Shown: positions 1 to 4,515 of the stretch, piece after piece
Layout of the letters: each line of letters opens with the position of its first letter
Position numbering within the stretch: position 1 is the stretch's first letter
From: Bacillota bacterium
GTDB taxonomy: Bacteria; Bacillota; Clostridia; Tissierellales; Peptoniphilaceae
Assembly (NCBI GenBank): GCA_023393815.1
Contig: JAEXBU010000078.1
Coordinates: forward strand, 1 to 5,994
Length of the DNA: 5,994 nucleotides
Direction: 5' to 3'
Notes under the pieces: generated by a model
The model's database searches: none
Seen by the model: only the letters and a program-made list of their open reading frames with translations
Told to the model about the DNA's origin: nothing
Translations under genes and position numbers: made by a program

Positions 1-86
1 TGCGAGAGAGCCTTTGACAGGGCGAGAGAGATGTTCTCTTTGCCACCGATGCCTGCACCGGCGAGAATGACGGGGTATTTATTCAT
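1..86 (-). CDS. cobA: Probable uroporphyrinogen-III C-methyltransferase, N-terminal 28 codons only (runs off left edge)
   Basis: The frame opens with ATG at 86-84 and stays open to the window edge, giving a protein that begins MNKYPVILAGAGIGGKEN. A short hydrophobic strand followed by a G-A-G-x-G loop at residues 10-14 is the usual N-terminus of SAM-dependent tetrapyrrole methyltransferases of the CobA/SUMT family, which read VGAGPGD at this place. The family methylates uroporphyrinogen III at C2 and C7 to give precorrin-2 in the cytoplasm. A ribosome binding site AAAGGTG lies at 100-94, seven bases upstream, inside the end of hemC, and the start overlaps the hemC stop by 8 nt. The context fits: HemC supplies the pathway just before CobA and the SirC-like protein uses the product. 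In many Bacillota this gene is fused to hemD; the window is too short to tell. The call rests on few residues plus context, so the exact methyltransferase is uncertain. Confidence 0.62.
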   Translation of the reverse strand, partial: MNKYPVILAGAGIGGKENISLALSKALS

Positions 87-957
87 GGTATTGCACCTTT
101 CGAGCAAGATTCAGGGCATCAAGCGCAGCTTTTTTTTCAGTCGTTTTTACCGAGGCGTATACTAGGGGATCCTCTACGGTTTCGGCATAGCATCCGTGCA
201 AGATTATGGAGCCATTTCTTCTTTCAATATGGATGCCGACAGGCGATTCGCATCCAGCGTTCAGCGCCTTTTGATAGGCCCTTTCCACCTCCATGCGAAA
301 GGCTGCGTAAGGATCGGAAGCGTCTTGAAAAATTTTCAAAAGATCTTTACGATCCTTTACCAACTCAATACCTAAAAGTCCTTGGGCGGGGGAGGGAATG
401 AAGCGGGTAGGATCCAGCGGAGCCGTCATTTTATGCGCAAGGCCTGCGCGATACAACCCGGCATATGCGAGAAGGGTACCGTCGGCTAAGCCTTCTTCCA
501 CTTTTCGTATGCGTGTCTCGACGTTTCCGCGAATCGGCACGGTTTTTACCGTAGGGTAAAAGTGTTTGAGTTGAGCCAAACGCCGAGTACTTCCCGTGGC
601 GACGGTCATGTGCGATAAATCCGCCTCTTTAAAATTCGCCTCCCCCACGAATACATCCATATCCAAGGGAGCGGCGGGAGGCGGAGCCAGGGTAAGACTT
701 GTGGGGATGGATGAAGGCATATCCTTTAAGGAATGAACGGCGATATCCACCGTACCCTCTTCAAGAGCCCGCTCCAATTCACCGACGAAGATGCCGTTTT
801 TTCCGATTTTGTGTATGGGCAAAGATGGAAAGCGATCGCCCTTTGTAGATACGACAACCACCTCCGACGCGAGGCCGGCTTCTCGTAAAATATCTACGAC
901 GATTTGCGCCTGTATCCTTGCCAACTTACTTCCTCGCGTTCCCACCCGTAGTGTCAT
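79..957 (-). CDS. hemC: Porphobilinogen deaminase (hydroxymethylbilane synthase)
   Basis: This cytoplasmic enzyme joins four porphobilinogen units into hydroxymethylbilane, the linear precursor of uroporphyrinogen III. The 292-residue protein has a normal family length. Visible landmarks are GTRGSKLA at 7-14, the catalytic Asp79 in VHSLKDMP, the substrate-binding GSTRRLAQL at 122-130 and RGNVETR at 143-149, PAQGLLGIE at 190-198, and Cys235 in AGCESPVG, which carries the dipyrromethane cofactor. I chose ATG 957-955 because the family starts with MTLRVGTRGS and a GGGAGGA ribosome binding site lies five bases upstream; the frame is open further upstream to 1023 but that part is not family-like. 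The first 32 nt overlap the end of the sirC-like gene and the last 8 nt overlap cobA, so the three genes are very probably one transcript. The sequence is somewhat divergent (TGSTRRL where GTSSLRR is common; LAYAGLYRAGL where LAAAGLKRLG is common), but all key residues are present. Confidence 0.97.
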   Translation of the reverse strand: MTLRVGTRGSKLARIQAQIVVDILREAGLASEVVVVSTKGDRFPSLPIHKIGKNGIFVGELERALEEGTVDIAVHSLKDMPSSIPTSLTLAPPPAAPLDMDVFVGEANFKEADLSHMTVATGSTRRLAQLKHFYPTVKTVPIRGNVETRIRKVEEGLADGTLLAYAGLYRAGLAHKMTAPLDPTRFIPSPAQGLLGIELVKDRKDLLKIFQDASDPYAAFRMEVERAYQKALNAGCESPVGIHIERRNGSIILHGCYAETVEDPLVYASVKTTEKKAALDALNLARKVQYHE

Positions 958-1543
958 TCCTATCCTCCCAATGTTCTTTCGTAATTTTTTCTTCCTGCCA
1001 TAAATCGTCCATAATAGCTGCAATGTGTTCGCTCTTTCGCTCTACGAGGAGCGCACGAATACGGTTCATTTCCACCAGTTTTTTTGGGTCGTAGCGCGAT
1101 AAAAATTCATCGAGATCGTCCTTAATATGTTTCGTCACCGTCGGATTGTTTGTGGAGATGCTCACTGCGAGCGGACCTCGGGTCAAGATCGGTGCCGTAT
1201 GAAAATCCGATTCTTCCGAATTCGAGACGGAGAGCGCCGGGACCGACGCCAGCTTCGCCCGGTGCAATAAAGCTGCATTTAACGCGTCGTTATCCGTAGC
1301 GGCGATGAGAAAGTCGTAGGCGAAAAAGCGAAAATCGCACGTGACGGACATCTGTTTTAAAAACAGGCGATCCGGGCATTTTTTTTTCAGAGCGAGCAGA
1401 TCGTCGTCGAAAGCAGGAGAGAGGCAGTAAAAGACGAAAGAGGAGTTCATCAGCCCCTTTATCTTCAGGGTCGCCGCCTTGCCGCCGCCGACGATGAGTA
1501 CTTTTTTGCCATGTGTATCAATCATCAAGGGAAAATAGCGCAT
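926..1543 (-). CDS. sirC: Precorrin-2 dehydrogenase / sirohydrochlorin ferrochelatase-like protein (SirC/Met8/CysG N-terminal type)
   Basis: Members of this family oxidise precorrin-2 to sirohydrochlorin with NAD+; some also insert iron or cobalt. The 205-residue protein opens with MRYFPLMIDTHGKKVLIVGG, matching the family's usual start and the first strand of a Rossmann fold, with the NAD-binding glycine loop GGGKAA at 19-24. Family features further on are ATDNDALNAALL at 82-93, then SDFHTAPI at 112-119 and the dimerisation segment SISTNNPTVTKHI at 128-140, where relatives usually read ISTxGxSP. ATG 1543-1541 is preceded by AGGAGGA at 1553-1547. It is the first gene of the leftward operon and overlaps hemC by 32 nt; its charged tail (after about residue 185) is encoded partly by that overlap. 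The conserved Asp found in CysG and Met8 in the VNVVD motif appears to be Ser or Asn here (residues 106-109), so full activity, especially chelation, is not assured. Confidence 0.88.
   Translation of the reverse strand: MRYFPLMIDTHGKKVLIVGGGKAATLKIKGLMNSSFVFYCLSPAFDDDLLALKKKCPDRLFLKQMSVTCDFRFFAYDFLIAATDNDALNAALLHRAKLASVPALSVSNSEESDFHTAPILTRGPLAVSISTNNPTVTKHIKDDLDEFLSRYDPKKLVEMNRIRALLVERKSEHIAAIMDDLWQEEKITKEHWEDRNDTTGGNARK
963..969 (-). promoter_or_regulatory. hemC: Ribosome binding site that fixes the hemC start
   Basis: On the minus strand 969-963 reads GGGAGGA, five bases before ATG 957-955. It lies inside the 3' end of the sirC-like gene. It supports the family-like start MTLRVG over the longer open frame that reaches 1023. 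Confidence 0.9.
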
Positions 1544-1575
1544 AGGTCCTCCTAAATGTGTGAATCCTTCTTCTT

Positions 1576-1584
1576 ATTATAACA
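1576..1584 (-). promoter_or_regulatory. Extended -10 promoter for the sirC-hemC-cobA operon
   Basis: Read on the minus strand, 1584-1576 is TGTTATAAT: a perfect TATAAT with the TG extension one base upstream. No good TTGACA-like box lies 16-18 bases further up, which is common for extended -10 promoters of the housekeeping sigma factor. A start about seven bases downstream, near 1569, would leave a leader of roughly 26 nt before the sirC ATG, too short for a riboswitch. Position and motif are seen directly; activity is inferred. Confidence 0.7.
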
Positions 1585-1645
1585 AAAGCGAGAGAGAAAG
1601 CTGTAGAATATGAAATGAAAACGTAACAGGGAATGTCCGCGGCCA

Positions 1646-1654
1646 TGGTATAAT
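1646..1654 (+). promoter_or_regulatory. Extended -10 promoter for the SLH protein gene
   Basis: Positions 1646-1654 read TGGTATAAT: a perfect TATAAT with the extended TG. The region 16-18 bases upstream (around 1625-1631) has no good -35 match. A start near 1661 would give a leader of about 35 nt ending in a strong ribosome binding site. It faces away from the operon promoter at 1576-1584, with about 60 bp between the two motifs. No clear operator palindrome is visible between them. Confidence 0.72.
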
Positions 1655-1683
1655 AAAAATAGATAGGATTTTTGAAGAATTCC

Positions 1684-1690
1684 AGGAGGA
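1684..1690 (+). promoter_or_regulatory. Ribosome binding site that fixes the SLH protein start
   Basis: AGGAGGA sits five bases before ATG 1696. The frame is open further upstream to a TTG at 1672, but starting there would translate the binding site itself (NSRRRI) and put charged residues in front of an otherwise perfect signal peptide. ATG 1696 is therefore the start. Confidence 0.92.
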
Positions 1691-1695
1691 GAATA

Positions 1696-3690
1696 ATGAA
1701 ACAAAACAAAGCGAAAGCAGTTGCCACACTAGCCTTGACCGGTGCCTTGTTGACGACGCCTTTTGCGGCACAAGCTGCCACCTTTAAAGACGTACCCGCC
1801 AATCATTGGGCCTATAGTCAAATATCAAAATTAAGTGATTTGCGCATTATCAGCGGTTACGACGATGGCACCTTTAAGCCGAGCCGTTCCGTAAGCTTTT
1901 TGGAAGTGCTCACGCTCTTAAAGGGTATTCAAAATCCTTCGGCGGCGGATATGACCCGTGCGATAAGTACGAAAGGTTATATCTCCGATGCGTACAACGT
2001 ACCGGGTTGGGCAAAGCCGGCGGTATGTATCGCCCTTGAAAATAATGTCATTACGGAAGCGAACTTAAAGGCGGCCTACAACAAACACTACATCAATAAT
2101 GTAAAAAACGCGGATCAATTCCCTGGTCGCGAACTGATTATGGTGTACTACGCCAAAGCGCTTGGCATTCAGCCGATAAAAGATACGTCAAAAATTAGAG
2201 TGTCCGACATAGCCGAAATCGGCTACACGCCGAAGGAATTAACCGGGGATGCAGACATTAAAGGATTGTACGCTGCGATGATCGAAGCGGGCATCTTCCA
2301 CGGCGAAGGAACCGAAGGAAAATTTAAACCGAATAGTCCCTTGACGCGTGATCAAATGGCGACGATTACGAACTTTAGCTACGACTACGTGGCAAAAACA
2401 AAGGCGATACAAACCTTTGAAGGAGATGTTAGCCTCAGTATCACCGTCAACAACGTTCCTACTTTTACCATTAAGGATAAAGTAGGCAAGACCACGTCCT
2501 TTGTTTTGGCAAAGAACACGGCCGTCACCTTGAACGGAAAAGTTGCAACGATCGACGCCGTTACCGAAGGTAGCACGGTAAAAGTGAAGGCATTTCCCCA
2601 AACCGGTGGTGTAGCGCCTTATCAAGCGGTTTCCGTTGACGTTATCGGAAACGATGCATCGGGCAAAGGGCTCGTCTATAGCATGAAGGGAGACGAAATC
2701 CAAATTGCTTACTCCACGAAAAAAGATATCATCGACGATACTTTCAAGCCGGAAAAAACCGAAAACTTTAAATTTGATAAGGATACGGTAATTACCTGCT
2801 TGGGCAAAAAGATCGACAAAAATGCGATCGGCATCCGCGACTTGCTCAACTTTAAAGCCAAAAACGGTATCTTAAAAGAAGTGGAAGTCTATCCCTATAG
2901 CGGCGTGGTTAATGGGGAATTCGTAAACTTTGCATACACCAGTTCAGGCACTGCGACAATCACTTTGAAGCTCGAAGACAATAAAGAACACGAATTTGTT
3001 GTAAAGGATGCGGGAGTTGCGAGGGCGCTCTTCGAACTGAGCCAAACGATCAAAAAAGGCTATCCTCTTACGTTGAAAACGCGCTATCAGGAAGTAACCG
3101 ATGCAAAAGAGATGGAATATAAGATTGACGGGATCTATGAACAATCCATCTCCAGTTTATACGGTTACGAGATTTCGGTTCGAACAAACCAAGGATCAAA
3201 GAAATATCCCCTATCGGAAACGATGAGTTTTATTGTCGACGGTGAAATCACGAAAACGGCTATCAAGTCGGGCGATTTGCCGAGTGTACTCAGCCGCTAT
3301 AGCCGTGCGCAGGAAGTTCACTTGGAACTCACACTGAAAGGCGGGAAAGTAACCGAGATAAGAGTAATCGGCGTTTTAGAAAAAGCTGATGTTTCCGCGC
3401 CGGTTACAAAAATTGTAAGGCTAAACAATGTGGATGGAAAATTTGGCTACAATGCGCTTCCCGGTTACACAGCATATGAAATTAGTTTTACCATCGATAA
3501 CCAAACCGAGACCTATAGACTGACGTTAGCGGATAAATTTGTGCCCGCGGTCGAAAGAAGCAGGCTCAATGATCTTTTCGTGAAGTATGACCTGTATTCT
3601 TCGCCAAGTAAAGTGAATTCGAAAAATCCGGTCAATTTCCGATTGGATACGTCGACCGAAAAGAACATTCAACTTTATCGTTACAACTAA
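1696..3690 (+). CDS. Secreted cell-wall protein with three SLH domains and an uncharacterised C-terminal region
   Basis: The 664-residue product starts with a Sec signal peptide: basic KQNKAK, a hydrophobic core at 8-23 and a likely cleavage after AQA at 25-27. Three SLH repeats follow at about 28-77 (ATFKDVPANHWAY...GYDDGTFKP), 94-158 and 168-226 (EGKFKPNSPLTRDQMATI). In known proteins such repeats bind pyruvylated secondary cell-wall polymer and hold the protein on the cell surface. Only the third repeat keeps a near-standard TRAE motif (TRDQ); the first has SFLE and the second GREL. Residues about 235-664 match no family I recognise. They look beta-rich, with recurring modules at about 271-318, 358-402 and 506-560, and no LPxTG motif or C-terminal membrane segment. 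No catalytic motif is visible, so a structural, adhesive or S-layer role is possible but unproven. The gene stands alone, with its own promoter and terminator. Confidence 0.9.
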   Translation: MKQNKAKAVATLALTGALLTTPFAAQAATFKDVPANHWAYSQISKLSDLRIISGYDDGTFKPSRSVSFLEVLTLLKGIQNPSAADMTRAISTKGYISDAYNVPGWAKPAVCIALENNVITEANLKAAYNKHYINNVKNADQFPGRELIMVYYAKALGIQPIKDTSKIRVSDIAEIGYTPKELTGDADIKGLYAAMIEAGIFHGEGTEGKFKPNSPLTRDQMATITNFSYDYVAKTKAIQTFEGDVSLSITVNNVPTFTIKDKVGKTTSFVLAKNTAVTLNGKVATIDAVTEGSTVKVKAFPQTGGVAPYQAVSVDVIGNDASGKGLVYSMKGDEIQIAYSTKKDIIDDTFKPEKTENFKFDKDTVITCLGKKIDKNAIGIRDLLNFKAKNGILKEVEVYPYSGVVNGEFVNFAYTSSGTATITLKLEDNKEHEFVVKDAGVARALFELSQTIKKGYPLTLKTRYQEVTDAKEMEYKIDGIYEQSISSLYGYEISVRTNQGSKKYPLSETMSFIVDGEITKTAIKSGDLPSVLSRYSRAQEVHLELTLKGGKVTEIRVIGVLEKADVSAPVTKIVRLNNVDGKFGYNALPGYTAYEISFTIDNQTETYRLTLADKFVPAVERSRLNDLFVKYDLYSSPSKVNSKNPVNFRLDTSTEKNIQLYRYN

Positions 3691-3718
3691 GTTTCTACGC
3701 GTATTCGGACATGGCGTG

Positions 3719-3755
3719 AAAAGACCCTATGGTTTGTCTCCGTAGGGTCTTTTTT
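3719..3755 (+). terminator. Rho-independent terminator of the SLH protein gene
   Basis: The arms 3719-3732 (AAAAGACCCTATGG) and 3740-3753 (CCGTAGGGTCTTTT) pair over 14 bp with a single U-G wobble around the 7-nt loop TTTGTCT, and the T run continues to 3755. It begins 28 nt after the SLH stop codon. The run of T lies on the plus-strand side; the opposite strand offers only four T after the stem, so it is mainly a rightward terminator. Confidence 0.93.
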
Positions 3756-3763
3756 GATATAAT
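3734..3763 (+). promoter_or_regulatory. Promoter of tcdA-pcrA, interleaved with the upstream terminator
   Basis: A perfect TATAAT at 3758-3763 has the extended TG at 3755-3756 (TGATATAAT). A plausible -35 box, TTGTCT at 3734-3739, matches TTGACA in four of six bases with an 18-bp spacer. This -35 box is the loop of the terminator hairpin and the spacer is its right arm and T run. A start near 3770 would give a leader of about 23 nt before the tcdA ATG, with the ribosome binding site GGGAGGT at 3782-3788. Motifs are seen directly; activity is inferred. Confidence 0.78.
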
Positions 3764-3792
3764 GAGTCGTTAGTATAGGATGGGAGGTAGTT

Positions 3793-4515
3793 ATGGATCC
3801 GTTTTTGCGCACGCGGTGGTTGATTGGTCACGATGCCGTCGAGCGTCTGCAGAAGGCGCGTGTCCTCGTCTTTGGCGTAGGCGGCGTGGGCGGCTTTTGC
3901 ATCGAGGCTTTGGCTCGGGCGGGCATTGGGCAATTGGACATTGTGGATTACGATCGGGTGGATGTGACGAACATCAACCGCCAGATTATTGCTACGATGG
4001 ACACGATCGGCGAGCGCAAGGTCGATGTAATGAAGGATCGGCTCGCATCCATTGTGCCGAATTGCCGTGTCGTAGCATATCCTATAAGGTTTCACGAGGA
4101 AACGAAGGATCAGATTTTATTCGATGCGTACGACTATGTAGTTGACGCGGTGGATCAGGTGACGGCGAAGCTTTTTATTGTCGAAAAGGCACAGGCTGCC
4201 GGCGTGCCCGTCCTCTGTGCGATGGGCGCAGGAAATAAATTGCATCCGGAAGCATTTGAACTCGCCATGCTTTCCGAAACCAAAGTCTGTCCCTTGGCGC
4301 GAGTTATGCGCCGGGAAGTAAAAAAACGGGGGCTCAAGGATTTTCCCGTGGTGTATTCCAAAGAAATGCCCCGAAAGTTGGAAGGGCTCGAGGAACGGTC
4401 GCCGGCAAGTATATCCTTCGTGCCATCGACGGCGGGGCTCATAGCGGCGTCTAAGGTAATCGGAGATTTAGCTCAAGGGAAGAAAGAGGATTGTGTTGTT
4501 GTTAGCGAATTATAA
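3793..4515 (+). CDS. tcdA: tRNA threonylcarbamoyladenosine dehydratase (TcdA, E1-like ThiF/MoeB family)
   Basis: TcdA uses ATP to activate and dehydrate the side chain of t6A at position 37 of ANN-decoding tRNAs, forming cyclic t6A, which aids decoding. The 240-residue protein has the E1-type Rossmann nucleotide loop GVGGVGG at 28-34, the following acidic strand and Arg-containing DYDRVDVTNINRQ at 52-64, DAVDQVTAK at 118-126, and the segment MGAGNKLHP at 144-152. The stretch KVCPLARVMRREVKKRG at 164-180 separates TcdA from the MoeB and ThiF relatives. ATG 3793 lies four bases after GGGAGGT and gives the family's normal N-terminus. It is somewhat shorter than the E. coli protein of about 268 residues, as is usual for Bacillota. 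No thiS, moaD or other sulfur-carrier gene is beside it, which also argues against ThiF/MoeB. Its end overlaps the helicase gene by about 20 nt, so the two are probably cotranscribed and coupled. Confidence 0.95.
   Translation: MDPFLRTRWLIGHDAVERLQKARVLVFGVGGVGGFCIEALARAGIGQLDIVDYDRVDVTNINRQIIATMDTIGERKVDVMKDRLASIVPNCRVVAYPIRFHEETKDQILFDAYDYVVDAVDQVTAKLFIVEKAQAAGVPVLCAMGAGNKLHPEAFELAMLSETKVCPLARVMRREVKKRGLKDFPVVYSKEMPRKLEGLEERSPASISFVPSTAGLIAASKVIGDLAQGKKEDCVVVSEL
4485..4490 (+). promoter_or_regulatory. pcrA: Ribosome binding site of the helicase gene, inside tcdA
   Basis: AGAGGA lies in the last codons of tcdA. Measured from its end, GTG 4493 is 2 bases away, TTG 4496 is 5 and TTG 4499 is 8. 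This spacing favours one of the two TTG codons over the GTG. Confidence 0.65.

Noticed and set aside
1..35. GAGAGAG-rich stretch suggestive of a simple repeat
   Set aside because: It is short, irregular and lies within the coding frame of the partial cobA-like gene, where it encodes a plausible helix.
1544..1695. Possible riboswitch (for example cobalamin) or operator in the divergent region
   Set aside because: The predicted leaders are only about 26 and 35 nt, too short for a cobalamin riboswitch. Only short restriction-site-like palindromes (CCGCGG, CCATGG) are visible, with no operator-sized dyad.
1518..1802. Minus-strand open frame with hydrophobic stretches, spanning the divergent promoter region
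   Set aside because: It overlaps the signal-peptide region of the SLH gene antisense, runs through both promoters, and has no ribosome binding site. Its hydrophobicity is a by-product of the intergenic AT-rich sequence and the antisense codons.
2239..2703. Minus-strand open frame of about 150 codons inside the SLH gene
   Set aside because: It is antisense to a clearly coding gene and has no recognisable motif or ribosome binding site.
3727..4145. Open frames on both strands overlapping the start of tcdA
   Set aside because: They are other-frame readings of a well-supported TcdA. The minus-strand one ends inside the terminator hairpin and the plus-strand one is rich in Arg, Gly and Cys without family features.
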